The position numbers and the translations under genes were made by a program. Source: Caulobacteraceae bacterium (lineage in GTDB: Bacteria > Pseudomonadota > Alphaproteobacteria > Caulobacterales > Caulobacteraceae). Taken from it: a stretch of 64,000 bases of DNA. Below the pieces are notes generated by a model. It saw only the letters and a program-made list of their open reading frames with translations. It ran no database searches and was not told where the DNA came from. The stretch is from the NCBI GenBank assembly GCA_027487945.1, contig JAIYCQ010000002.1:1-64000 (forward strand). Direction: 5' to 3'. Below are positions 41,685 to 50,638 of the stretch, in pieces (within the stretch, counting starts at the first letter, position 1; every line of letters begins with the position of its first letter).

Positions 41685-42857
41685 ATGCGACCCTCTGCTC
41701 TCGCCGCGATCACCGTGCTTCTGGCCACGCCCGCCGCCGCCCAGGTCGAGGTCGCGCCGCTGGCCGCGCCGGACTACTTTTCGCTCGGCGCGCGCGACAC
41801 AGGGCTGCCGGCCGATCTCTGGCGGGACAGTTCAGGCGGGATGGCGAGCGCGCTGATCCCCCTGATCGGCGCCCGCCCGCTGACGCCCGCCGCCCGGGAC
41901 CTGGCCGGGCGGCTGCTGGCGACGGCTGCCGTGGGGCCCGGGGACGCCGGGCGAGACCCGGCCGTCGCCGCCGCCCGGATCCAGGCCCTTCTGGCGCTGG
42001 GCCGTCCGCGCGACGCCTGGGCCGCCGCCGAGCGCGCCGCCGGTCCGGCCACGAATCCCGCCCTGGCCGAGGCGGTGGCCGAGTCGGCGCTGATCGTCGG
42101 CGACGACGACCGCGCCTGCCGCATCGCCGAAGACCTCTCGGTCGGGCGGGGCGAGGTCTACTGGCTTCGGCTGCGCGCCTATTGCGAGGCGCGGGGGGGC
42201 GAGGGCGTCATCGCCCAGTTGACCCTGACCCTGGCCAGCGAGAAGCAGCGCGATCCCGTCATTTCCCGGCTGATCGGCGCTGTGATCGCCGGTGCGGGGG
42301 ATCCCGGCGCCGCCTCGGTGCGCAACGGGCTCGAATATGCCCTGTCCCGGCGGCTGGCGCTTGATGTCGCGGCGGCCAAGGGCGCCTCGCCGGGCGTGGC
42401 GGCGATGATCGCCGGTCCGCCGCCGGCGCCGACCGATGCCTCGGCGGGCCTCGCCGGACGGTTCATCCGCCCGGAAGGCCGCGAGGCCGAGTTCGACGCC
42501 CTGCTGCGGCAGGCCGAGGCCGCCGATGCCAAGGCCCGACCACGGTATCAGGCCGCCGTCCTGATCGCCGTCGCGCTCGGGGGTGTCCCAACCGCCGAAC
42601 AGCGGGCTGTCATAGCCGGGTTCACGGCGCCGCAGGGTGGCGCGGCCTCCGGCCGGCTCCTCGCGCTCGATCTCGCCGCTGATGCGGGGCTGAAGGGCGA
42701 GACGGCGCTGGTGGCTTTGGCCATCGTCGCCGACGCCGAGGGCAGGCCCCGGCCGGCGGACTACGCCCCCATGGTCTCGGCGTTGCGCCGTGTCGGCCTG
42801 ACCGACGCCGCCGTGGCCTTCGCCGGGGAAGCCTTCGCGGCGCTGCAGGTCGAATGA
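41685..42857 (+). CDS. Secreted alpha-helical (solenoid-like) protein, function unknown
   Basis: A 390-residue protein with a signal peptide (MRPSALAAITVLLATPAAAQ, cleavage after the AAA-Q region). The rest is alanine/leucine-rich and helical, with TPR-like pairs such as RIQALLALGRPRDAWAAAER and ALAEAVAESALIVGDDDRACRIAEDL. No catalytic motif is visible. Its TGA overlaps the xerD ATG (ATGA), so the two are translationally coupled. I do not recognise the family; periplasmic scaffolding is a possible role for such solenoids. Confidence 0.75.
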   Translation: MRPSALAAITVLLATPAAAQVEVAPLAAPDYFSLGARDTGLPADLWRDSSGGMASALIPLIGARPLTPAARDLAGRLLATAAVGPGDAGRDPAVAAARIQALLALGRPRDAWAAAERAAGPATNPALAEAVAESALIVGDDDRACRIAEDLSVGRGEVYWLRLRAYCEARGGEGVIAQLTLTLASEKQRDPVISRLIGAVIAGAGDPGAASVRNGLEYALSRRLALDVAAAKGASPGVAAMIAGPPPAPTDASAGLAGRFIRPEGREAEFDALLRQAEAADAKARPRYQAAVLIAVALGGVPTAEQRAVIAGFTAPQGGAASGRLLALDLAADAGLKGETALVALAIVADAEGRPRPADYAPMVSALRRVGLTDAAVAFAGEAFAALQVE

Positions 42858-43762
42858 GCGAAGGCTGGGTCGACGCCTTCCTCGAGATGATGGCGGTCGA
42901 GCGCGCGGCTGCCCGCAATACCCTGACCGCCTACAGCAAGGACCTGGCCGACGCCGCCGCCTGGCTGAAGGGGCGGGGCCGCGACCTGTCCACCGCCTCG
43001 GCCGAGGACATCGAGGCCTGGTTCGCCGGCCTCGGCGCCGCCGGGCTGTCCCCGGCCACCGCCGCCCGGCGTCGGTCCGCCATCCGGCAATTCTACCGCT
43101 TCGTGCTCGGCGAGGGCTGGCGGGCCGATGACCCGTCCCGTCGCATCGAGGCGCCCAGGCAGGGCCGACCCCTGCCGAAGGTGCTGTCCCGCGACGAGGT
43201 CGATCGCCTGATCGCCGCCGCGGCCGCGAAGGACGGCGGACAGGGGCTGCGGCTGGCGGCGCTGGTCGAGCTGACCTACGCCTCGGGCATGCGGGTGTCG
43301 GAGGTGATGGGCCTGCCGCTGACCGCCCTGGCGCGGGACCCGGCCTACCTGATCGTCAAGGGCAAGGGCGGCAAGGAGCGGCTGGCGCCCCTGAATGACG
43401 CGGCGCGGACCGCCGTGAAGGCCTGGCTGGGCGTGCGCAGGGACTTCCTGCCGAGGGGGGGCGCGGCCAATCCCTGGCTGTTCCCCTCGCGCGGCAAGGC
43501 AGGACGCCTGACCCCCCGGCGCTTTTCCCAGCTGCTGGAGGAGGCGGCTGTCGCCGCCGGCATGGACCCGGCCAAGGTCAGCCCCCACGTCCTGCGCCAC
43601 GCCTTCGCGACCCATCTGCTGGAGGGCGGCGCCGACCTGCGCGTGGTCCAGACCCTGCTGGGCCACGCCGACATCGCCACCACCCAGATCTATACCCATG
43701 TCGCGGGCGAGCGCCTGGCCGAGGTGGTAAGAAGCAAGCATCCCTTGAGTCGGAAGGACTGA
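42854..43762 (+). CDS. xerD: Site-specific tyrosine recombinase XerD
   Basis: A 302-residue tyrosine recombinase. Catalytic residues are visible: Arg in YASGMRVSEV, Lys in KGKGGKER, H-x-x-R in HVLRHAFATHLL, His in LLGHADIATT and Tyr280 in QIYTH. N-terminal SAM-like DNA-binding domain is complete. XerD resolves chromosome dimers at dif with XerC. Housekeeping context (aroKB) and full-length match argue against a mobile-element integrase. XerC is not in the window. Confidence 0.93.
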   Translation: MSEGWVDAFLEMMAVERAAARNTLTAYSKDLADAAAWLKGRGRDLSTASAEDIEAWFAGLGAAGLSPATAARRRSAIRQFYRFVLGEGWRADDPSRRIEAPRQGRPLPKVLSRDEVDRLIAAAAAKDGGQGLRLAALVELTYASGMRVSEVMGLPLTALARDPAYLIVKGKGGKERLAPLNDAARTAVKAWLGVRRDFLPRGGAANPWLFPSRGKAGRLTPRRFSQLLEEAAVAAGMDPAKVSPHVLRHAFATHLLEGGADLRVVQTLLGHADIATTQIYTHVAGERLAEVVRSKHPLSRKD

Positions 43763-43767
43763 GCGCC

Positions 43768-43986
43768 TTGGAAGACACCCGCGACAGCAATGGCGCCATC
43801 CTGGCCGACGGCGACAGCGTCACCCTGATCAAGGACCTCAAGGTCAAGGGCTCGGGCGGCGTGACGCTCAAGCGCGGGGCGCTGGTCAAGAAGATCCGGC
43901 TGACCGGCGACCCGGACGAGATCGAGGCCAATGTCGACAAGGTGAGGGGGCTCGTGCTTCGTACCGAGTTCGTGAAGAAGGCCTAG
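43768..43986 (+). CDS. PhnA/YjdM C-terminal-domain protein lacking the zinc ribbon
   Basis: A 72-residue protein beginning at TTG 43768, with GGAAGGA about 8 bases upstream. DSNGAILADGDSVTLIKDLK, VKGSGGVTLKRGALVKKIRL and LVLRTEFVKKA match the conserved C-terminal domain of PhnA/YjdM proteins. The N-terminal four-cysteine zinc ribbon of full-length PhnA is absent. The role is unknown; despite the name, the family is not proven in phosphonate use. It lies 5 bases after xerD and 6 before mscS. Confidence 0.85.
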   Translation: MEDTRDSNGAILADGDSVTLIKDLKVKGSGGVTLKRGALVKKIRLTGDPDEIEANVDKVRGLVLRTEFVKKA

Positions 43987-43992
43987 GCCCGG

Positions 43993-45012
43993 ATGCAGCC
44001 GGAAATCGAGCAGCTCGAGCAGGTTAGGGAGCTGGTGCTGTTCAGCATCGGCAAGACCCCGGTGACGGTCGGCGGCGTCGTGGCGGCGCTGATCACCGTC
44101 GTTCTGGCCATCATCGCGGCCCGGTTGATCGGCCTGGCGCTCGGGCGGGCCCGAGCCAAGGTCTCGCGCGGCGGCGCGGCGCTCTACATCGTCGAGAAGC
44201 TGTCCACCTACGGCCTGATCGTGTTCGGGATCATCGCCGGGGTTTCCACCCTCGGCGTTGACCTCTCGTCGCTGGCGGTGTTCGGCGGCGCGCTCGGCGT
44301 CGGCGTGGGCCTTGGCCTGCAGGGCGTGGTCAAGGAATTCGTCTCCGGCATTGTGCTGATCTTCGACGAGGAACTGCGCGTCGGCGACTACATCGAGCTG
44401 GAGAGCGGCCAGCGTGGCGTGGTCCACGAGATCGGCGCCCGGGCCACCCGCATCCGCAACAACGACAGCGTCGACATCCTGATCCCCAACAGCCAGCTGA
44501 TCCAGGGCACGGTCACCAACTGGACCCTGCGCGGCCATACCCGGCGGATCCGCATCCCGTTCCGCGCCGCCTACAACGTCGACAAGGAAAAGGTCCGCGA
44601 CGCGGTCCTGGAGGCGGCCAAGGCGGTCCCCTTCACCCTGCCCGACAGCGCCACCTACCGCACCCAGGTCTGGCTGGTGAGTTTCGGCGAGTCCGCCCTC
44701 AACTACGAACTGGTGGTCTGGCCCAGACTCGAGGCGGTGAAGCGGCCCAACGCCATCCAGGCGGCCTACACCTGGGCCATTGACGACGCCCTGCGCAACG
44801 CGGGCATCGAGGTGCCCAACCCGCAGCGCGACCTGCACGTCCGCTCGATCTTCGGCGAGGAGGCCGACGACGCACGCCGCACCCTGAAGCTGGAAAGCGC
44901 GGGCGCGCCGACCCGGGGGCGGCGTCGCAAGGCCTCGACCAACGACGCCATCGAGGACACCCTGGCGGCTGGACATGACGATCCGGAGATCTCGCGCAAG
45001 CCTTCCGCTTGA
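43993..45012 (+). CDS. Mechanosensitive ion channel (MscS family)
   Basis: A 339-residue small MscS-type channel. Three membrane segments precede the pore helix [22 protein letters not shown]. The beta domain begins [28 protein letters not shown] and continues [15 protein letters not shown]. The C-terminal about 50 residues are charged and basic ([11 protein letters not shown]). It releases solutes during osmotic down-shock. It follows the PhnA-like gene by 6 bases. Confidence 0.94.
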   Translation: MQPEIEQLEQVRELVLFSIGKTPVTVGGVVAALITVVLAIIAARLIGLALGRARAKVSRGGAALYIVEKLSTYGLIVFGIIAGVSTLGVDLSSLAVFGGALGVGVGLGLQGVVKEFVSGIVLIFDEELRVGDYIELESGQRGVVHEIGARATRIRNNDSVDILIPNSQLIQGTVTNWTLRGHTRRIRIPFRAAYNVDKEKVRDAVLEAAKAVPFTLPDSATYRTQVWLVSFGESALNYELVVWPRLEAVKRPNAIQAAYTWAIDDALRNAGIEVPNPQRDLHVRSIFGEEADDARRTLKLESAGAPTRGRRRKASTNDAIEDTLAAGHDDPEISRKPSA

Positions 45013-45076
45013 CGGTCTCGCCGCACCGCCGCAAAACCGCTCGCAATCGCGAAAAGAACACTACGGGGACGACGCC

Positions 45077-46126
45077 ATGAAGACGCCGCGCGGGTTTTTC
45101 AAACCTCTCGCCATCGGGGCGCCGCAGCCCCTGCGCGAACTGCCCGTCCGGGTCGAGCGGATGATCCACTTCGTGCCGTCGCATCTGGAAAAGGTCCGCG
45201 CCAAGGTGCCGGAGATCGCCCCGACCGTCGACGTCATCCTGGGCAACCTCGAGGACGCCATTCCGGCCGACGCCAAGGACGCCGCCCGCGCCGGCTTCAT
45301 CGAGATGGCCAACGCCACCGACTTCGCGGCCCTGGGCGTCGGCCTGTGGACCCGCATCAACTGCCTCAACTCGCCCTGGCACCTGCAGGACGTGACCGAC
45401 ATCGTCGCCGGCGTCGGCGACCGGCTGGACGTGATGATGGTGCCCAAGGTCGAGGGGCCCTGGGACATCCACTACATGGACCAGCTGCTGGCGCTGCTGG
45501 AGGCGAAGCACGGTCTCAAGAAGCCGATCCTGCTGCACGCCATCCTCGAGACGGCCGAGGGGGTGAACAACGTCGAGGCCATCTGCGCCGCCAGCCCGCG
45601 CATGCAGGGTATCAGCCTGGGCCCGGCCGACCTGGCCGCCAGTCGCCGCATGAAAACCACCCGCGTCGGCGGCGGCCACCCCTTCTACAAGGTCATCGAG
45701 GACCCGCGTGACGACGGCGCCCCGCGCCAGGCCGCCCAGCAGGACATCTGGCACTATACCTTCGCGAAGATGGTCGACGCCTGTGCGGCCCATGGCATCA
45801 GCGCCTTCTACGGCCCGTTCGGCGACATTTCCGACGGCGAGGCCTGCGAGCAGCAGTTCCGCAACGCCTTCCTGCTCGGCTGTGTCGGCGCCTGGAGCCT
45901 GCACCCCAACCAGATCGCGATCGCCAAGAAGGTGTTCAGCCCCGACCCGGGCGAGGTCGCCTTCGCCATGCGGATCCTGGAGGCCATGCCCGACGGGACC
46001 GGCGTGGTCATGCTGGACGGCAAGATGCAGGACGACGCCACCTGGAAACAGGCCAGGGTGATGGTCGACTGCGCCCGCCAGATCGCCGCCAAGGATCCCG
46101 AGTACGCGACCCTCTACGGGTTGTGA
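45077..46126 (+). CDS. HpcH/HpaI aldolase/citrate lyase family protein (malyl-CoA-lyase-like)
   Basis: A 349-residue TIM-barrel lyase from ATG 45077. Metal and substrate motifs are [43 protein letters not shown] and [14 protein letters not shown], ending with [17 protein letters not shown]. This pattern (Arg, Glu, Asp metal ligands; S-L-H-P-x-Q) is shared by citrate lyase beta and L-malyl-CoA/beta-methylmalyl-CoA lyases. It probably cleaves or forms a malyl-CoA-type C-C bond with Mg2+. No other glyoxylate-cycle gene is nearby. Confidence 0.88.
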   Translation: MKTPRGFFKPLAIGAPQPLRELPVRVERMIHFVPSHLEKVRAKVPEIAPTVDVILGNLEDAIPADAKDAARAGFIEMANATDFAALGVGLWTRINCLNSPWHLQDVTDIVAGVGDRLDVMMVPKVEGPWDIHYMDQLLALLEAKHGLKKPILLHAILETAEGVNNVEAICAASPRMQGISLGPADLAASRRMKTTRVGGGHPFYKVIEDPRDDGAPRQAAQQDIWHYTFAKMVDACAAHGISAFYGPFGDISDGEACEQQFRNAFLLGCVGAWSLHPNQIAIAKKVFSPDPGEVAFAMRILEAMPDGTGVVMLDGKMQDDATWKQARVMVDCARQIAAKDPEYATLYGL

Positions 46127-46176
46127 TGCACCGGCGCGGCGGCGCGGGATTGTTTTCGGAGTATACCACAAATGGG

Positions 46177-46196
46177 TCATGCGCCCTGATGCATGA
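46177..46196. promoter_or_regulatory. Inverted repeat TCATGC-N8-GCATGA upstream of the RTX gene
   Basis: TCATGC at 46177-46182 and GCATGA at 46191-46196 form a perfect 6-bp dyad with an 8-base spacer, 44 bases before the RTX start. A GTATAC box lies just upstream. This is a reasonable operator position in the 113-base gap. Confidence 0.35.
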
Positions 46197-46239
46197 TCGC
46201 TAGCGTCCGCCCAGGTTCAATCTTGGGGTAGCTTCCGTC

Positions 46240-49200
46240 ATGGCCGACATCACCGGCGATAACAGTCCGAACATCATCACGGGCACCACTGACCCTGATA
46301 CGCTGGTCGGCCTCGGCGGCGACGACAAGATCAGCGGCGGCGCGGGCAATGATGTCATTCAGGGCAATGACGGCGCCGACGCCCTCAGCGGCGGGACCGG
46401 AAACGATACGGTGTCCGGCGGGGCCGGCAACGACACGGTCAACGGCGACGCCGGTGATGACACGCTGGAAGGGGGCGCTGGCGACGATGTGATCGTCGGG
46501 GGCGTCGGCGCCGATACGGTGTCCTTCGCCAATGCGCCCTATAGCTCGTTCTACGGCTTCCAGAACACGGCCGCCGGGGCGGTTTCGCTGTTCTATCGGG
46601 GCGTCACGGTCGACCTCGCGATCACCACCCCCCAGGCGACCGGCGAGGGCTCCGACACCATCCTCGCGGTCGAGAACCTGATCGGTTCGGCTTTCGATGA
46701 CCGTCTGTTCGGTACGGCTGCCGCCAACACCATCGAGGGCGGCGCCGGCGTGGACCGGATCGGCGGCCGGGGCGGCGCGGACCTGCTGCGCGGCAACGAC
46801 GGCAACGACATCATCCACGCCAACGGCGACTTCGGCGTCGGCAACTACATCATCGGCGAGGAAGACAACGCCATCGACACCGTCGAAGGCGGAGCCGGCG
46901 ACGACATCATCGCGGTCGGCGCCGGCGATATCGCTGATGGCGGCGAGGGCAATGACCGGCTGATCGTCACCTTCGTCGGCCGCGCCAGCGGCGTCACCAT
47001 CGACCTGAGCGGCGGGGCCGAGGCGGCCCTTGAGACCGCGTCCGGCGGCGCCTTCTCCAACTTCGAGCGCTACCACGTTACCGGCAGCAACTTCGCCGAC
47101 ACCATCACCGGCGACGCCGGCGACAACGAGATCTGGGGTCTGGCCGGCAACGACGTGCTCAACGGCGGCGCGGACGGCGCGGACGGCCTCTACGGCGGCG
47201 ACGGCGACGACACCCTGACGGCCGGCGCCGGCTCGGTCGGGGATCTGCTGATCGGCGGCGCCGGGGCGGACACCATCACCGGCGGCGACGGCGCCGACAG
47301 GCTCTATGGCGTCATCGGCGTTTCTACCGCCACGGGAAACACCCTGTTCGCCGGTACGGACGATGACGGCGCGATCGACACCATCACCGGCGGCGCCGGC
47401 AACGATACGGTCTACGCCGGCCTGGGCGACAATGCTGACGGCGGCGACGGGACGGCGGACGTCCTCTATGTGACGCTGCAGAATCTGGCCGGGCCGATCA
47501 ACCTCGATCTCAGCACCGGCGGGGCCGCGGCCCTGGCGGCCCTGACCGGCGGCGTCTACGCCAACTTCGAGCGCTACAGCGTCTTCGCCACCAACCAGGA
47601 CGACGTGGTGGTCGGCGATGCGGGCGTGAACAACCTCTGGGGGCAGGGCGGCGACGATACCCTGTCCGGGGGCGACAGCGGCGACCTGCTCGGCGGCAAT
47701 GACGGCGACGACACCCTGTCCGGCGGCAACGGCAATGACAGCCTGTACGGCGGCGCGGGCGCGGACGTGATGAACGGCGACGCGGGCGATGACACCCTCT
47801 TCGTCTTCAGCGGCAACCAGGCCGAGCCCTTCTCGCCGGGCGACGACCGGATCGACGGCGGCGCCGGTATCGACTTCCTGTCGTTCAACCCGACCTTCAT
47901 CGGCGACCAGCAGGGCGCGGCCTTCGCCGTCACCGCCAATGTCACCGTCGACCTGAACAACACCGGCGCGCAGAACACCGGCGTCGGCATCATGACCATC
48001 GTCAATGTGGAGAACCTCGGCGGCGGTCAGGGCAATGACCTGCTCATCGGCAACGGCGTCGCCAACTTCCTTTGGGGCGGCGACGGCGAGGACTACCTCG
48101 TCGGCCTCGACGGCAACGACAACCTGAATGGCGGCTACGGCGACGACATCCTGCGCGGCGACCGGGGCGTCGACGTGTTCAATGGCGGCGAAGGCGAGGA
48201 CCGGGTCAGCTTCTACAACCTCGCCGCCACCCAGGGCGTCGTCGCCGACCTGCGCACGCAGACGATCAGCAACGACGGGTTCGGCAACAGCGAAACCATG
48301 GTCTCGATCGAGGGGCTCGGCGGCGGAACCCGCTTCGTCGACACCCTCAACGGCAACGACGCCGACAACGTCATCCTCGGCGGGGAAGGCGATTTCCTCT
48401 ATGGTCATGGCGGCGACGACTTCTTCCAGGTCGGAGGCTTGCCGGCGGTCATCGATGGCGGCGCCGGCTCCGACCAGATCCTGTTCACGGCCAGCCGCAC
48501 GGTCGACCGCGGCGACGGCATCGGTGTCGAGGAGACCACGACCCAGGGTGTGAGCGTCGATCTGTCGACCGGCACGGTCAACAACGACGGCTTCGGCAAC
48601 GGGGGCGCCATCATCAGCATCGAGAACGTCGCCGGTAGCGAGAACGCCGACTTCATTCGCGGCGACAGAGGCGACAACTGGCTGGCCGGTCGCGAGGGCG
48701 ACGACATTCTGGTCGGCATGGACGGTGACGACGAGCTGCTTGGCGGCGCCGGCGACGACATCCTCTACGGCTTCCACGGGACGGACAGCTTCGACGGCGG
48801 CGAGGGTGTCGACCGGATCAGCTTCTACAACGCCTTCGCCACCCAGGGCGTCGTGGCCGATCTGCGGACACAGACGATCGCCAACGATGGCTTCGGCTTC
48901 TCCGAGACCATGACCTCCATCGAGGGCCTTGGCGGCGGCACGCGGTTCGCCGATCAGTTCTACGGCAATGACGCCGACAACCTGATCCTGGTCGGGGGCG
49001 GCGACACCGCCTACGGCTTCGGCGGCGACGACAGCTTCCAGCTCGATGACGCGCCGGCGCTGGTCGATGGCGGCACGGGTGTCGACACCATCGCCGGGTT
49101 CACCAGCTCCAGGCTGATCGACCTGACCAGCGACGGCGTGGCCGAGACGCAGTTCACGACCAACGGGGTGAACGTCAATCTGCAGACCCGTCGGCTTGAG

Positions 49201-50469
49201 GACGGCTGGGGCAACGTCGGTGTCGTCATCGGCATCGAGAACCTCGGCGGGTCGGAATACAATGACGTCCTGACCGGCAGCACCGCGGACAACGACCTCT
49301 GGGGCTACGAAGGCGATGACATCATCGCCGGCGGCGCCGGCAATGATGACATCGAGGGCCATGAGGGTGATGACACCCTCCGGGGTGATGTCGGGGACGA
49401 CAACCTGTTCGGTGCGACGGGCGATGACATCCTCAATGGCGGCCTGGGCGCGGACCTGCTCGACGGCGACGAGGGCGTCGACCGGGTCAGCTACGCCGGT
49501 GCGACGGCGGTCACGGTCGATCTCGACATCGTCGGCGCCCAGAACACCGGCGGCGCGGGCATCGACACCCTGGTCTCGATCGAAGACCTCGAGGGCGGCG
49601 CCTTCAATGACACCCTGAACGGATCCGCCGGCGCGAACCTGATCCTCGGCGGCTCCGGCAACGACACGATCAACGGTCGTGGCGGCGCCGACATCCTCAA
49701 CGGTCAGCTCGGTAACGACACGATCCGCGGCGGCGACGACGACGACCAGATCTTCGGCGATGCCGGCAGCGACGTTCTCTACGGCGACGCGGGCGACGAC
49801 ACCCTCGACGCCGGGGCGGCCAATGACATCGTCCATGGCGGCATCGGCGACGATGTGGCGCAAGGCGGCGCGGGCAACGACACGATCAACGGCGACGACG
49901 GCGCAGATACGCTGTTCGGCGGGGTCGGGGCCGACATCCTCAACGGCGGCATCGGCGACGACACCCTCAGCGGCGACGATGGCAACGACAAGCTCAACGG
50001 CGACGGCGGCGCCGATACGATGAACGGCGGGGCCGGTGACGACATCCTCACCGGCGGCGACGGCGATGACGTCCTGCTCGGCGGCGCCAACAACGACAGG
50101 CTGGTCGGCGGGGCCGGCGACGACACCCTGGTCGCCGGGGCGGGCAAGGACTTCCTGACCGGAGGCCTGGGCCGCGACGTCTTCATCTTCCAGAGCGTCA
50201 CGGACTCGACCCTGCTCGTTCGCGACACCATCCTCGACTTCAGCCTCGACGATGTCCTGGATCTGTCGGCGATCGACGCCAACACCGGTCTGGCGAACGA
50301 TCAGGCGTTCACGATTGTCGCGGCCCTGACCGGCGTCGCCGGCCAGCTGGTGGTGAAAGTCGCCGGGGGCAACACGACGATCACCGGCGATGTCGATGGC
50401 GATGGGGTCGCAGACTTCGCGCTGTCGATCAGCGGCGCGGTCACCGATACCTCGGGCTTCCTGCTCTAG
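46240..50469 (+). CDS. Large RTX (hemolysin-type calcium-binding repeat) exported protein
   Basis: A 1409-residue acidic protein made almost wholly of GGxGxDxUx nonapeptides (GGAGNDVIQG, GGDGDDTLSGG and many more), which bind Ca2+ as beta rolls. Longer spacers are beta-rich (VTVDLNNTGAQNTGVG, GVVADLRTQTI). The C-terminal domain GRDVFIFQSVTDSTLLVRDT, LDLSAIDANTG and SGFLL is typical of type I secretion signals, and no N-terminal signal exists. Two internal duplications are visible (see findings). No protease, lipase or adhesin catalytic domain is seen, so it may be a surface or S-layer-associated protein. No ABC exporter, MFP or TolC gene is in the window. Confidence 0.93.
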   Translation: MADITGDNSPNIITGTTDPDTLVGLGGDDKISGGAGNDVIQGNDGADALSGGTGNDTVSGGAGNDTVNGDAGDDTLEGGAGDDVIVGGVGADTVSFANAPYSSFYGFQNTAAGAVSLFYRGVTVDLAITTPQATGEGSDTILAVENLIGSAFDDRLFGTAAANTIEGGAGVDRIGGRGGADLLRGNDGNDIIHANGDFGVGNYIIGEEDNAIDTVEGGAGDDIIAVGAGDIADGGEGNDRLIVTFVGRASGVTIDLSGGAEAALETASGGAFSNFERYHVTGSNFADTITGDAGDNEIWGLAGNDVLNGGADGADGLYGGDGDDTLTAGAGSVGDLLIGGAGADTITGGDGADRLYGVIGVSTATGNTLFAGTDDDGAIDTITGGAGNDTVYAGLGDNADGGDGTADVLYVTLQNLAGPINLDLSTGGAAALAALTGGVYANFERYSVFATNQDDVVVGDAGVNNLWGQGGDDTLSGGDSGDLLGGNDGDDTLSGGNGNDSLYGGAGADVMNGDAGDDTLFVFSGNQAEPFSPGDDRIDGGAGIDFLSFNPTFIGDQQGAAFAVTANVTVDLNNTGAQNTGVGIMTIVNVENLGGGQGNDLLIGNGVANFLWGGDGEDYLVGLDGNDNLNGGYGDDILRGDRGVDVFNGGEGEDRVSFYNLAATQGVVADLRTQTISNDGFGNSETMVSIEGLGGGTRFVDTLNGNDADNVILGGEGDFLYGHGGDDFFQVGGLPAVIDGGAGSDQILFTASRTVDRGDGIGVEETTTQGVSVDLSTGTVNNDGFGNGGAIISIENVAGSENADFIRGDRGDNWLAGREGDDILVGMDGDDELLGGAGDDILYGFHGTDSFDGGEGVDRISFYNAFATQGVVADLRTQTIANDGFGFSETMTSIEGLGGGTRFADQFYGNDADNLILVGGGDTAYGFGGDDSFQLDDAPALVDGGTGVDTIAGFTSSRLIDLTSDGVAETQFTTNGVNVNLQTRRLEDGWGNVGVVIGIENLGGSEYNDVLTGSTADNDLWGYEGDDIIAGGAGNDDIEGHEGDDTLRGDVGDDNLFGATGDDILNGGLGADLLDGDEGVDRVSYAGATAVTVDLDIVGAQNTGGAGIDTLVSIEDLEGGAFNDTLNGSAGANLILGGSGNDTINGRGGADILNGQLGNDTIRGGDDDDQIFGDAGSDVLYGDAGDDTLDAGAANDIVHGGIGDDVAQGGAGNDTINGDDGADTLFGGVGADILNGGIGDDTLSGDDGNDKLNGDGGADTMNGGAGDDILTGGDGDDVLLGGANNDRLVGGAGDDTLVAGAGKDFLTGGLGRDVFIFQSVTDSTLLVRDTILDFSLDDVLDLSAIDANTGLANDQAFTIVAALTGVAGQLVVKVAGGNTTITGDVDGDGVADFALSISGAVTDTSGFLL

Positions 50470-50480
50470 GGCAGGGTGTC

Positions 50481-50516
50481 GGCGGCGCGCTCCGGATCTC
50501 CGGTCGGCGCGCCGCC
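50481..50516 (+). terminator. GC-rich hairpin after the RTX gene
   Basis: GGCGGCGCGC (50481-50490) pairs with GCGCGCCGCC (50507-50516), and the loop itself holds CCGGA/TCCGG, giving a long extended stem. It is 11 bases after the RTX stop. T residues do not follow, so it may end transcription with Rho or protect the message. Confidence 0.5.
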
Positions 50517-50638
50517 TGCTGACATCCGGAGTCATCAGCCGTCCTCGGGGAGCTGGAATCCGCGCGACGCCGCCGCCGGGGAGCCATATCGTCCGCCCGG
50601 GCGTTTGACCGGGGAACCGGGAGGGGCGAGGCGACTTC

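Noticed and set aside
42854..43762. Tyrosine recombinase as integrase of a mobile element
   Set aside because: Its full XerD pattern, housekeeping neighbours and the absence of att-like repeats or cargo fit the chromosomal dimer-resolution enzyme.
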